Positions 12,701 through 25,788 of a DNA stretch of 64,000 nucleotides are shown piece after piece. How positions within the stretch are numbered: the stretch's first letter is position 1; the number at the start of each line of letters is the position of its first letter. Origin of the DNA: Polychytrium aggregatum (taxonomy: Eukaryota > Chytridiomycota > Chytridiomycetes > Polychytriales); NCBI RefSeq assembly GCF_025602895.1, contig NW_026516218.1:744001-808000 (forward strand), written 5' to 3'. Below the pieces are notes generated by a model. That model searched no databases and was not told the origin of the DNA. It saw only the letters and a program-made list of their open reading frames with translations. A program made the translations under genes and the position numbers.

Positions 12701-14818
12701 GTGGCCTTCCTTGCCCATGAGTCCAACACAGAAACCCGCGGATGCTATGAAGTTGGCTCCGGCTGGATCTCCAAGGTCCGCTGGCAGCGCAGCGGCGGCG
12801 TTGGCTTCCCGGTCGACGGCCAGCTCCTGCCCGAGCACATTGCCTCGAACTGGAACGCCATCACCACCTTTGATGACGGTCGCGCCCACTGGCCAGCTAC
12901 GACCCAGGAGTCGTTCACGGCGATCCAGGCCAACTTTGGCCACACCTCTGGCGCTGCCGCTCCGGCGCGTGCACCCAAGGATGGCGCCTCCAAGGTCGAT
13001 GTGGCCAAGGCCCAGAGCATCAAGTTCCCCTCGCAGACCTTCTCCTACAGCCAGCGCGATGTCATCATCTACGCGCTTGGTGTCGGCGCTCGGCGCACGG
13101 ACCTGCCCCTCGTCTACGAGAACTCGGACAAGTTTGTTGCCCTCCCAACCTACGGCGTTGTTCCTGCGTTTGCTGCCCAATCGGCCGTGTCCTTTGGCGA
13201 CTTTATGCCCAACTTCAACCCGGTAGGCACTGGAGCGGCGCTGTCTTGCAATACCAACAGCAAATGCCGAGCCGTGGCGTGCCTTTGATACTGCGATGGC
13301 GGCTGACTGATATCCGTTGTGTGTATCTCTCGCAGATGATGCTCCTCCACGGCGAGCAGTACCTCGAGTTCAAGAAGCCTCTGCCCGTCGCCGGCAATGT
13401 TGTGAACCAGGCCCGCGTCATTGACATCCTCGACAAGGGCAGCGGCGCCGCTCTCATCCTTGGCGTCACCACCACCGACGAGAAGGGCGAAGTCATCTGC
13501 GAGAACCAGTTCACCCACTTTATTCGCGGCTCGGGTGGCTTTGGTGGCAAGAAGGAGAGCCAACGGGGTCCCGCCACCGAAGCCAACGAGGCTCCCTCGC
13601 GCCCTGCCGACGCCGTCATGAGAGAGAAGACCACACCCGACCAAGCTGCGCTCTACAGGTAGTGTATAGTGCAGCCATACGAGCTCGGGTGGCGGGTATG
13701 GGAGGTGGCTCTGTTCTGCTCTTATATGTCAAAGCCCTTTCGGCTACGAGCAGCTTGCACCACTTCCTGTCCGAGCCGCTGTCCAGACTGCTGTTGCCAG
13801 GCTGCGCGACCACCTCGATCCCAGGCTCGCTGCTGACTCGGTTTTCCATGTGTCTGTCTTGTAACCCATCTGTATTTTCCTCCAGACAATCGGGCGATCT
13901 CAACCCGCTCCACATCGATCCTCAAATGTCTGCCATGGGCGGCTTCGACGTCCCCATCTTGCACGGACTATGCAGCTTCGGCATCGCCGGCAAGCACATC
14001 TTCCAAAAGTACGGAAACGGAAACCCGGCCTCATTCAAGTCCATCAAGGCCCGCTTCGTCAAGCATGTGTTCCCCGGCGAGACTCTGGAGACCCACATGT
14101 GGAAGGAGGGAAACAAAGTCATCTTCCAGGTCAAGGTGGTTGAGCGGAACGTCGTGGTCATTTCCAACGCCGCCGTCATCCTCAACGGTGAGAGAATCGG
14201 CTACTCTGATGGTTTTGGGCGGCGCGACTCCGAGCCTATGGATGCGGGAAGGGTGCTAATAATGACGAATCTCTCCTCCTCACAATATCAGATGTCCCTG
14301 TCCCTAGCAAGGTCACCGCCCCCGCTACCGCTGGGGCAGCCACTATCTTTGCCCAGATCGAGTCCGGCCTAAACTCCCTCTCAGCTGAGGAGAGAAAGAC
14401 CCAGGTGTCCAAGACCAAGGCCATCTTTGGCTTTGACATCACCGATGCCTCTGGCGCTCTCTCAAACTGGTTCATTGACCTCAAGCAGGGTGACGGTGCT
14501 GTTGGCTCTGGCAAACAAGCTCCCAACAATGCCAAGATCGACATGACCGTGAGCGTCAGCGACAAGGACTTTGTCGATCTGGCTGCCGGCAAAGCCAATC
14601 CGCAGAAGTTGTTCATGGCTGGCAAGCTCAAGGTCAAGGGCAACATGGGTCTGGCAACGTAAGTGCCTGCAGCGACTGCGAGTGGTGTAGATCCTGGAGG
14701 TCTCGGCATGAGACGGCAGCAATGATTCTGAGACCGACTCTGTGTTCTCTCTCTCTCTGTTTCCAGTAAACTCGAGGGTGTCCTCAAACTCGGTGCTGGC
14801 GGCAAGGCCAAGCTCTAA
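9723..14818 (+). CDS. FOX2: Peroxisomal multifunctional enzyme type 2 (beta-oxidation)
   Basis: Fourteen exons: 9723-9780, 9949-9959, 10151-10178, 10311-10342, 10530-10672, 10757-10888, 10995-11059, 11248-11762, 11944-12322, 12537-13222, 13336-13658, 13886-14187, 14292-14658, 14767-14818; 1030 residues. Two short-chain dehydrogenase domains come first, each with an NAD motif (TGAGGGLGK near 15; TGAGAGLGR near 313), NNAGILRD and the active-site stretch [13 protein letters not shown] hydratase 2 (MaoC) domain follows from about 614, with [13 protein letters not shown] at 791-803 and PILHG. An SCP2-like domain fills the last about 115 residues, ending in AKL, a PTS1 peroxisome signal. The enzyme hydrates trans-2-enoyl-CoA to the (3R)-hydroxy form and oxidises it to 3-ketoacyl-CoA. 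Yeast Fox2 has both dehydrogenase domains but no SCP2. Confidence 0.95.
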
Positions 14819-15298
14819 GTAACCAAATCCACGGGTACACAGAATACAACACACGATGCGGCCTTATCATAATCATTATTTTCGCTATACTTTCAAACGA
14901 CATACGGATTTGACTTTCCAAAATATATCCCAGCAAAGTGGGAAGAATGATAACGAAATGCTTGGGTTTTGAGCGTCGAGGACGATTACTGTTCCTTCCG
15001 ACGAAAAGCAGGCTGCTGATTCGGGCGGTTTGGCCAGCCACACGGCAGCTGCAGAGTGGTTGCAACTTGAGACAATCGAATTGGAGACGTTCAGGCAGTG
15101 TGATCCGCAAGGGCTGTCGATTGGGCGGCCATTGTTTGCCGCTCCCCCTCTCCTTGACCTTTGGGCGGGAAACGTCGCATCGAGGGAGGGGCCTGTCGAC
15201 CGAAGGCAGATTGTAGTTGTCCCTCTGTCGCTTTGCCGTCCTTCTCGCACGCTTACCTTCCTTCCCTGCCATCGACTCTATCTGCAAGTAACAGCAAG
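14819..15298. promoter_or_regulatory. Intergenic region upstream of myosin light chain
   Basis: 480 bp between two genes on the same strand. It should contain the MFE2 3' UTR and the promoter of the next gene. I see no coding exon or distinctive repeat. Confidence 0.3.
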
Positions 15299-16414
15299 AT
15301 GGTAAGTACCACTGGCGGGAATGTGATTCTCGCCGGCCATGCTCGAGTTTGATGCTCTCGGCACGAGCGCACGCCTCTGTTGCCTTGAGTGAACTGAAAA
15401 TGGGATCGTTGCAGATGGGGTGCGGACGGCTGATGGCTGGCACGGCAGGATGGCCGATAGCGCAACTGCGATTCCAGATCCATCGGCCTTGTTTCTCCAC
15501 TCACCCGCCGACCCACTCGCCGATTCCCCATGTGTCCCTCTCCAGTCCGCCCGCAAACAAAAGAAGAAGCGTGCCGTCCGACAGAACTCGAATGTCTTTG
15601 CCATGTTCGATCAGAAGCAGATCGGCGAGTTCAAGGAGGCTTTCTCGATGTTCGATCACGACTCGGATGGATTTGTTGACAAAGAGGATCTGAAGGATAT
15701 GCTGGCGTCGCTTGGTAAGCGAGGTGTTGTTTGCACTCAGTTGGCGAGCTGAGCAGGTCGGTGGTTTCCAGCATCCTGGTCATTGGGTCGACAGGGAGCT
15801 CCCGATCACTGAATTAGAAACGAGCCCCGACTCCACATGGATGGCGACTGCGACTGCGACTACCAATGTGAATGTGAATGTGTCCTGGACGGCATCGACA
15901 GGCAGCGGCCAACCACCGCATCCAAGCGCCAGCAGCCGCTCTGACTGGTGTTTCCTCTCCATGCTTTGCGGTGCCAAGGACAAACCCCCACGGACGAATA
16001 TATCGACGACATGATCTCGGAGGCTCCTGGCACCATCAACTTCACCATGTTTCTGACTCTCATGGGAGAGAAAATGAGCGGCACCGATCCCGAGCATGAG
16101 ATCCTGCAAGCCTTTGAGTGCTTTGACGAAGGGAAGACGGGATTCATCAACGCCGAAGCGCTCCGCGAGCACATGACAACCATGGGCGACCGATTCACAG
16201 ACGAAGAGGTGGGTGTCGAGCATCGCTGGGCCGCGCTGGAGGGCTCATCGAGCGACGGCATCGAGCGACGGCATCGGGCCACACAAACGGACGTCCCGAC
16301 TGATGATGCTCTTCGTGCCATCAGGTCGACATTATGTTCAAGGGCGCCCCTCTGGATGCCAAGGGCAACTTCAACTACCGTGAATGGACCCGGGTACTGA
16401 AGCACGGCGAATAG
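15299..16414 (+). CDS. Myosin II regulatory light chain
   Basis: Four exons: 15299-15301 (the ATG alone), 15546-15714, 15979-16208, 16325-16414; 163 residues. The sequence follows animal regulatory light chain almost block for block: basic N-terminus, [20 protein letters not shown], a canonical EF-hand loop at residues 38-49 ([12 protein letters not shown]), [55 protein letters not shown] and [16 protein letters not shown]. It should bind the IQ helix of conventional myosin II and tune contractile-ring or cortical tension. Ser16 aligns with the phosphorylated Ser19 of the human protein; the preceding Thr18 is Asn here. Only the first EF-hand keeps all ligands, as is usual for this family. Confidence 0.93.
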
Positions 16415-16971
16415 ACTGCCTGGTTGTGCTGCGTGCCGGTCGTTTGGGAGAGTGCTGCTGGGTCTTGAGAGGGGAGGAGCGGATCGGTCGAATTCCAATA
16501 CACATCTGTGCCAATGCGACCCCGTGGCCCGTGCAATGCAGTGCCGTTTGGCTGCCGAGCTCGTGCTTCCACGTCGACTCGGTCGCTGGATCTTCAGTCT
16601 GTCGATCCGGTCGGATGCGCCTGGTCCCCAATGGTCCTGGAATGTTGGTGATGTCGGTGGTGGTGATGTCGGTGGTGGTGATGTCGGTGGTGGTGATGTC
16701 GGTGGTGGTGATGTCGGTGGTGGTGATGTGGGAACCGGCCGACCGAGATCCCAGCGAGGCGACCGAGGAGCGTCTCGGCCCTCGCCGTGTCGCTTTGGCT
16801 GCTCCTCGCCAGAGCCCGACAACCACTCAACGTCCTTCTGGATCAACCTCGAGAGCAGGTTGTCTGCACCGCCATCGGCTCGCCCCGGCCATCGCCAGTC
16901 CCTGCCCTCCCCCCCTCACCGCAGAGTGCGCCCCCCTCCCGATCCCTTCGTTGCGGGAAGATCGCTTCGAC
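16415..16971. other. Intergenic region with 15-bp minisatellite
   Basis: 557 bp between the light chain and MED12 genes. At about 16645-16728 a 15-bp unit (GATGTCGGTGGTGGT) recurs about six times. It is open in several frames but has no sign of being coding. Confidence 0.5.
16645..16728. repeat. 15-bp tandem repeat, about 6 copies
   Basis: Near-perfect head-to-tail copies of GATGTCGGTGGTGGT, lying about 250-330 bp before the MED12 start codon. Confidence 0.85.
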
Positions 16972-19900
16972 ATGCAGCCCTCGTCCTTTGCTGCGTCCTC
17001 GGGCCTTGCCAAGTACGCCCTTGCCCCTCCTCAGGACATGTTGCTCAATCCAACGCTGGGTCAGTCTTGGGTCTTCTTGCTGTGTTTTGCGCACTGCTCC
17101 AGTGCTTCTCATGACCTCTTGACGTGGACGCCCGCCGGTGGGGCGTAAAGGTCGTCGTGTCTGCTCTGCCCTGCTTCTCCGTCGATCCGGAAGTGCCTTT
17201 GGCGGTGTGCCTCGATCTGTTGTGTTCTCTGACCCGGTCATAACCATGTTTCACCATCGGACCTTTCTCCCAAACGCCATTGCCACACCGTCCAGGCTAT
17301 GCCGACGTCTATCCCCAGCGGCCGCACCAGGACGAGGATCTGCTGACCGAGTCGAACGCAAAGGAGGGATTCAAAGACCGAGCCATCGTCCAGGTGAGCG
17401 GCATCGCCATCCATACCCGGTGCGATCGGCATCGAGATCCTCCCGTCTCTGCTGGCCACAGGCATTCCGCTCCTATGCGGCATTGGCATGTCTCTCACAT
17501 TTTTGGCACGTCGGTGGACGGTGCTCCTGTTTTGCTGCAGAAGGAAACCTTTTCGCTTCAAGATCTCACATACGACAAGTTCCATGAGAAGCGCATCCTG
17601 CAGACCCTCAGTGGCTTCGTGGCTGAGGTGCAGGCACACAAGCAAAAGCTGTCGCTCATTCCAAGGTGACTGGACTGGCTCTTGGGCGAGCCGCTGCGAT
17701 GTCGAGCGGCAGGATGCGCAAAGGCTCCTTTCCATAGTCGAGCGAGTCGTTGGGCCTTGCCTTCGCGATGCGGGCCAGTTGTGTCGTGGCCCTGTCTTCC
17801 AGGCGAGCCGCAATCCTGTCCTTCGCCTATTCCTGACCGGGAGCTCTCTCGACGCCATCCGACAGAAACCTCAAATACAAGATCGAAGAGGTTAAGCGGA
17901 GTCTCTATGCTAGCCTGCACAAAGCATCCGACGGCCAGACGCTGCTGGAGATTGTCAAGAACCCAAATATGGAGTATGTGTCCTTATTTGCTCATCTGGA
18001 CTCGAAGAAAGCCTCGGCCGCCTCGATCCAATGCCGCAGAGAAACATGCAAACGGTCCTTGCGGCTCCACACAGTTGGCGATCGGCGTCGGACGGACGCT
18101 AATTTCCTTAACGGCTCCCTCCCTCCCTGTCCTGGACAGTGTCCGAGCGGATCGCCTCATCGACTTTGTCATCCAGAAGCAGGTTCCGATCCTCAGAGCA
18201 GTTCTATACTGCAAGGCATTCTGTCTCGTCGAGCAGGTGGGTCTGCTTTCGTCGGGGCTGTACCTACACAGAGCTTGTATCTCCGCCGCCGAGGCGACTC
18301 GCTAGGTTGGGCATCCTCGAGGTCACGGATTGTGATGGACGGTTTCGAAGTCGACCGGCTCGATGGCTCTCTTGGTTGGCGTGTCCCCATACTGACCCAC
18401 GCAAGGTCTGCTTGACTCTATATTCGATCCGCAGATGAGTCGCCTTCCATCCGGAAGCTCAGGAGAAGAAGGTTGCCGATGGTGGACCGGACGGATGTGG
18501 CAGTATCAAGACGGACTGCTGGCCAAGATCAGCAGCTCGTCAGGCTCTGCCCGAGGAAACTCACAGATCGCCACCGCGGCCCGCAGTCTCGTCGCCACAT
18601 GGCGATACAGGTGAATGCCAACGGCCCTCGCCGCACAGCCCACGCGGCTGTGTCGCTCTTCAGATGAGCACTCTCCATCTCCGGATGCATTGCCAGAGCC
18701 GACCTGAGTCGATACGGCGCCTGCACGAGTAGGGGTCAGCATCGCGAGAGCGTGTTAATTCCTCTACTGACTCGGTGTCGATATTCATAACCATCGCCTT
18801 CGTTTCGCCAAACAGCATGCGATTCCTGCTGTATCAGAACTACGAGGGACTGATCGACCAAAAGACGCTTCTTCTGAGACTCACCAGCAGCTTCGCGGAG
18901 CCCAAGTCTGATCAGGTACGGTCGGCGATGCTGCTCCGGCTGGGCACAACGGGACTGTTTTTTACCCACCCATGCGGCGAGAATGCCTCCCTAACACCCA
19001 GCGTCGCTTGCAGACCCACTTTTTGGTCGATATCCTCAAGGCGCTACTCGACGATATCTGCCGGACACGCACGCTTACAAGGATTTTGATTGAATCGTGT
19101 GTCAACAAACTGGGCCGAGTAAGCCATCTGCTATCTTTGGCATCCTCCCTTGCGCCAGACGAGTCTTGTTCTGACCCATCTGTGCTGCTCCCAGCTTGGT
19201 CTGAGCTCGGCGTCGCCCGCCCTTGCAGTGGAGCAGCGCAACGCCGTCCTCAACCTCCTCTGCGCGACAATTCTCAAGGCGCCTGATTCTGTCATATCTC
19301 CGCAACACTGGCTTGCCCACGAAAGGGTATTCAAGCACGCGCTGGGCGCCGAAGTTCGATCGGTGCTGGTGGGTGCCGTGGCGGTTTTGTGTGTGTCAAT
19401 TTCGATGCCACACAGGTCTTTTTCCTTTGATTGGATCCCGAGTTTCCGGCTTTCAGAACCTACGCACTGACGCAGTGACGCACTGACGCACTTGCGCCAA
19501 CATTGGCACAGAGCTCGGATAAGAATAGGGGAATGGCGCAGCATCTGAGGCAGCAGCAGCTCAGCATCGAGTGCCGCAATCGGGATCTGCTCGACTCATG
19601 GGACAGCGAAAACTTTGCTGACTATCTCTCAAAGGTTCAGGTGAGCGCTTGCACGATGAGTGTTGTTGCCCGGCCGAGTCGAGGCTTCGAGCTGCGCACT
19701 TTGTCTGGCTGGGTGAACTGATCCCACCTGGATCTTGCAGGTTCAATACAACCATCTCGCTCCGCCGATACTAGAGCTGCAGGTCAACGAATCCATCTAT
19801 CGCACGTGGCACAAGTATATAGAACTGGAGTTGAGTCGGGAGACAAGCTCAAACGTACAGCAACCGGCGTCGCTCTTACCCGAATCGCCGCCGTCCGAAC

Positions 19901-22900
19901 CTGCGGCCGTGCTCCGATTGCTCTGCCGACATGTTCACGCTCTCTGCGACTGGGCTGTGCACACGCCCTTTTACAAGGGCTTTGAAATCGACGCCGGATC
20001 TTTGCTTACTGAGGAGCCAAGGCCGTTGGCGACGCGACAGCAGTGTTATTTTGTGATGTGGATGCTCTCCAAAGCTCTGGCCAGTGCGGAGGGACACATG
20101 GCCGCTCTCACCAAGGGCACCCTCCAAGATATTTTGTTGAACTACCTCGACAAAGCTGCAGTTCAGGTGCCGGACAAAACAGGTAAGGGGCGTCCCTGGC
20201 ACTACTACATTGAAGCATGCTCTCTTGAGCGACAAGCAGCGCTGAGCGAGCGAGCGCTCTTGTCTCATGCTACCTATATATGAACGAGTATCGCCGATGC
20301 TTGCGCACAGTCACGAACTCGCGATCGGGGGTGTGTGTTCATATTGCGGCCGGATATGATGCTCACCTCGCTATGGCTCGTACTTCCCAAACCACAGTGT
20401 CCCGCTGCATTGCGTCGCTATTTTCTGTGCTGGTCCACACGAACCTGTTCTCCTACACACAATTCTTGGAACGCCTTGTCGCCCGCGGAGATCTGGAGTA
20501 CCGTGAGGCTGGAGATGTACGTGCTCGACCTCTACACTGATTCACAGCCAGGGTTCCTGCCACTCCGCACTGTCTCACGATCGCGTCTCTATTGCTGCTC
20601 CATGCGCCGGATCCTACCAACATCGTGAACCACGCAGTCTCGCTCCCTTTGGCGGGCGATGCTGCTCAAAGAACTTTGTCCGCTGGACCTGAGTCCGCAC
20701 TACAGCATCCTTTGCGATAACCTTGTGAGACACAACGAAGCCCAGTCGGTAAGCTGAGACAGTTGTTGCCATGTCGCAAGTGATGCCGTAACGCACACTC
20801 ACTGGTGTTGTCGTCCATCTATCACAGCCACAAAGCCAATACGAGCTAGCCCAGACTTTGGTAATGGATCTGCTCCAGCCCATGTTCAAGAATAGAGCGC
20901 TGGATATCAGTCGCGAGAACCCGCGCTGGGATACCACCGACGAGTATATCCGGTCTCGGAAGATCGACACTACCAAGATTACCGCCGTGCTCGGTCAGGA
21001 TTTATCCTGGTCCGACAAAGCCCGACTCGCACGGTGGATTGTGGAATCGTGTTTGGACTACAAAGTCAAGGATGTCCAGTAAGCGCACTGTTTCCGCGAA
21101 CCAGTCGGGTGCAAGGTCTCCGACATGCGCATGTGATGGTGGATTTCCATCCCGTACAACTGACTTGCTTCCGTATACAGAATCGATGTGACGAACTGGC
21201 GGAACTTGACGACACCCGGGAGCTCACTGCTCAACGTCCGCCAGTTCTGCGCCGTCGTTAATTTGCTCGAGATTCTCTCTGACCCGCTTGGAATTCTTGA
21301 GGTACTTTACTCTGGATTTATCGACGGGCAGCATTCTGTCCCTTTGGCAGAGGAATGGCCGCTCGTGACAGGATCCTCGTATCCCACCGGTGACATGTAG
21401 CACTGACGAACTATCGATTGCGTCGCTGGTTCCCCATCGCTTTGCCATAGGTCTCGCTGTGGATGCTCCAGAAAAGCACCGACAAGGGCATGTACCCATT
21501 GGTGATAGATGCCCTGCGGCGGCACGAATTCGAGTATCTGTGCTTTGGCCGGATCGACGACATCACCGAGGGGCTGACGAAAAAATACCAGAGCCACAAG
21601 GTAGCAATATTGTGGCGCCTCAGACATGCCTGCTTTGGCACTATCTGTGAGCCCAGCCGTGCCAGACCAAAGGCAGTCTTGGAGATGCGGTACAAGCCAA
21701 CTCACCTCGGCTGTCTCTTGCTTTGTAGGGGAGCCAGTATCTGCAGTTTTATCTCGACTATCTGCAGCTGGCCGATTACACAGGTCTGCGATTGGATCCG
21801 GCACAATCTAAGCTGGCCGCTCTGGAGCTGCCTGGAACCACCCACCATGCTGAGAAGATCCCTATGGAGTTCAAGGCCGTTCGTGACTTGGTGGATACCC
21901 CGTCGTCTATTCACGAGAAGGCATCGGAGCTGTACCACAGCTTCCACAACAACCCTGAGGCCGTGCGCCGCATCTTTCTCTATGACCTGGATCTATTGCG
22001 AAAGTCCTATCCGATCAAGAAGAGGTATGAAGCTCGAGACGGGACTGGCGAGTGCATTAGGCTTGACGTTCGGGCAGCGACATGAGCCTCGGTGGCTGCT
22101 GAAGGTGTGCATATCCGAGCGACCATTTGAGAGAAACAGTTTGGCCTTACGGAGCAATCGGCATGTGGCGATTTGCACACAGCCATCTGCCAGATCCATG
22201 CGAGACAGCAGGTGTGGGCGACGACATGGAACGGGCTGTCTGGGATATGATTTGTTGCTGTACATCTGCCGGCTGCAGAGCCCTCGCTAATCAGCGATAT
22301 TCGATCTCCGGCAGCGTCTTCGACTTTCGGCGCAAGCTCGAAGTGCACGTCGAGGTGCTCCGGCAGCTGAACGAAACATCGCTGTTCCTCGATGATGTCA
22401 TCATCGACTATTTGAAAGAGCATTACCTCACTCCTCTTTTGAGCACTTCGAGCGCTCCGGTCACGGGCGAGTTCCGCAAGCCACCGGCGGGGTCGGCCAC
22501 ACATGGCAGTGTCAAGCACGGCGAGCTCCTGGACGCCGGAGGCGGGCCTGCTTCCTGGTTTATCACGCTGCTTGTGCTGCTTGTGTGCCGGCGGTGCTGC
22601 TCGCCTCTGTCTCTTCTCAAGAGACTCTGCGAGCCGCTGTTCCGATGCATATCAAGCCACTTGTTGGTAAGAGTCAGACATCGGGGCCATCGGCTTGGTT
22701 CACCGGGCGGCTTGTGGGCTGTTGCGCATGTCCCGGTTGCTGATCCTCTGTCCTGGTGCTCGCTCGTATATAGCTTGGTATCGCTGTGGATCTCAACCTG
22801 CTCTCGAATGTGGTGCTGTTGACGCGATGTATACTGGTTGTTGATTCGGTTGCAAACGTCAACGAGCGACTCTTTTTGACGCAGCAGGTATGTTCTTCGA

Positions 22901-25429
22901 TTCCGCGTCGACCAACGTGCACTCGGATCCATGCGATCACAAGGGCTGCGAATCTAACGACAACGGTTTGTCTGGCCTGCATCCTTGCACTGACAGGACC
23001 TCCACGCTCTCCACACGATTCGACACTGCGAGCTCCGCTCGACAGAGGGTCTGTGCTGCGTCGTCAAGATCTTCCATTTGCTCGCGAAGATCGCATCTCA
23101 CTTCGAGTCCGAGCGCACACCCTCCAGTGAAAGCCTGCCTGTGATCGAACAAATCTCGATCACGCTCAAGATGCTGACGAACGACTCGTGCTGGTTCAAG
23201 CGTGCCATCCACAGCAACTTGGAGTGGTCCTATGAGAATATGATCGCGGTCCTGCTTCAGACGGATCTCCTGCCGAGCGCTCCGGAGCCAAGCAACCCTG
23301 GCAAGACACCGTCGGCAGGACCAAGCACGCCCGTGCCCACCAAGACCGGACAGGGCCATTCCAAGACCGGGGAGCGCAAAAAGAAAGGATCGATTGTGGC
23401 GCCTACGCCGCCTTCGGAGAAGCCTGTCGCCACACCCACATCAGCGCCAGCCGAGGTTCCGCGCCTGGCACACCTGCTTGCATGCAAGAGTGTGCTATGG
23501 CGCCACCTGTCGCTGCTCCAGATGAACAGCCTGACAGCCCTTGACCAGCAGCGCCTCCCGCATACTCTGGACGACCTGGTACCGATCTTTGCTGCTTCGA
23601 TCGCGCAGCTCAGCCAACGGAGCTTTGGCCAAGAGCGCCAGGTGATCCTAGCAATGCTCTGCTTCCTTGACGGCTGCCAGAAGGCTGCCTGGGCAGAGAG
23701 TGATCAAGATGCCGCTCAACTCCTGGGTGGATTGAGCGCTGAGCAGTTCGGCGACTCTATCGTCACCAACTTTGCCAAAGCCTTCTTCCTCAGCATTGAT
23801 GCGACAACGCCAGTCCTTGTGCGCCGCTTGCTTCAGAGCATGCCCCTTGACTTTGTGCGGCCCCTGTCGCAGAAGATCGTCGCAGGAATGATGGTGCCCT
23901 TGGGGAGTGATACTTTGGCACAAGCAAGCAATTCGATCGAGGCGCTTGTTTCCTCAAAGACACAGTCGTCACTGTCGGCGCTGCAAGCTGCCATATCACT
24001 TGTGCGAATCGTGGTGCAACATGACACACAAAGTGTGGTGCCGACTCCGAGCACCTCCACGTCCAAAACCAATCCCGTACCGGTCGACGTTATCAAACCA
24101 TGGATACCCCTCGCAAGCACGCTCCATACGCAGATACGATGGTTCTACGACTATGCCAAGGTAGGCGATGCCCTGCTTAGCGAATGGCTCACGGTGCAGC
24201 TTCACTTACATAGGCTTACTGCCTCGATCTGCGCTGAAAGTCATCAATAGGGCAAGCTGCTGTCCCACAGAGCGCCATGGCGCCGCAACCATCGGAAAGT
24301 AATGCTGTGGAACTTGGGTTCATGCGCAAGAGGTATGTGTCCACTGGACTCCTTTTCAGGCGACCCCCGACCCGTACCACTTTCTCATGTGTTTGGTCCA
24401 CCGACCCGGCGTCGATTGATCAGCCCCGCGAGATGCTCACTCCGGGACTGCTTTTCCACTATCGACCTGAGTAGCTTCCAGCTCCGGCTCCGGCTCCTGC
24501 AAGCGCTGTCCTTGGTCCTCGCCAACGCTCCCAAAGAAACATCGGTCCCCGACCTCGTGGAATATCTGGTCAAGATCATGGCAACACCGTTCGTTCATGA
24601 CCATGGTCATAGCGAATATCTCTTCAGCTTCACTTTGGACGTAATGTCGTGCCTGATCGATGATGTCAAGTCCAGAGAAGCCAAGAACCAGGTGATGGAC
24701 GCACTGAAGAGTATACAGAAGGTAAGCCGTTTCCGACTGAGGCCCTCCGATCCAGCCAAGTCGCCTGTCCGCGTTCTGCAGCTGCTGGGTGGCCCAAGCG
24801 AACATGTTCTAATCCCTCGACACTGCCTGCAGCAAATACCGTCAGTGTATCAGTTCCCTCCCGTCTTCTCGGACCGCATCGGCCGCATCTTGCCGTACCA
24901 AGTTTCCAGCAAGCAATTCGGCGACATCTTCTTGACCAACCTCGATCCGCGATGCCCCCAGCCCCCGCAGCAGATCATGTACTTTTCACTGCACAACCAC
25001 ATCCAGCACTTCAAGCCCTGGGAGTGGCTCGATCGCTATCACGGCTCCGATGCGACGTCGGGCGCCGCCGAGCCGCCGAGCAAAACCTTTGCATCCCATC
25101 CGACCTACGATTTCGACACCCCGATTCCGTTGTCGATGTTTGGTGCGGCGCGCGTCCATTCAAGAGAGACACGAGTCTATGAAAAGCACTTTGCATCGAG
25201 ATCATCCACTGCCGCGAGCGACGGCGCCATCGCCATCGCCATCGCCAATGATGCAGCGATGGATAGTACGCCACTGGATACGAGGGAAGGCACTGCGTTG
25301 GAAAACGGAGTCCATGGTCGAGAGACTGCCTCAACAGCGCCGCGGATAGCCGGAGACAGCGACCTGAAGCGAGGGCGAGACGACATGAACGTCGATAGCC
25401 CTGCCAAGAAGCACAAAACCGAGCCGTGA
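16972..25429 (+). CDS. MED12: Mediator complex subunit 12
   Basis: Twenty-two exons by splice signals and consistent phase: 16972-17059, 17296-17393, 17541-17665, 17866-17973, 18140-18236, 18435-18610, 18816-18915, 19014-19118, 19195-about 19362, 19512-19640, 19741-20182, 20398-20516, 20638-20748, 20828-21078, 21181-21301, 21451-21600, 21729-22024, 22279-22666, 22774-22887, 22997-24160, 24251-24721, 24833-25429; about 1805 residues. Near residues 30-85 the Med12 domain reads YADVYPQRPHQDEDLLTE..., closely matching family DVYPQRP..DE..LTE..VK.GF, and is followed by KETFSLQDLTYDKF. The C-terminus has HFKPWEWLDRYHG and DTPIPLSMFGA, both family-typical, and a basic end KRGRDD...PAKKHKTEP. MED12 is part of the Cdk8 kinase module that represses or tunes Mediator on RNA polymerase II promoters. 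The body is alpha-helical with little conservation, so inner exon edges are less sure than the ends. Confidence 0.88.
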
Positions 25430-25788
25430 CACCAAGCGGCCTCCATGTGCACTTAGTTTCTGTTACACCCCATCCTTGCACATTGTCAGAGATGTGTGTA
25501 TTTCGAAGCCAGTTGTGATTGCCGCGCTGACGAAATGATATTGGACGCTCTGGTTTCATTTTGAATGGAATACACGCACATCCATCATCCGCAGTTGCCA
25601 TTGATTCTGTAGACGGAGGGCAAGGGCATGCACCCAGCCCCGTCTTCTGAGGTTCCTCAGCCGTTCTGAGCAGTCCTATCACCAGTGGAGTCCATGTGTA
25701 TTCCAATCAAGACAAACTTGCTTGCAGCGACATGCAGCAGTGCTTCCCACGACGAGGATCCTGCATCAATGAACGCTCTCCGCTGGTG
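25430..25788. other. Convergent intergenic region (MED12/RP2 3' ends)
   Basis: 359 bp between two convergent genes; should hold both 3' UTRs. I see no gene or repeat. Confidence 0.4.
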
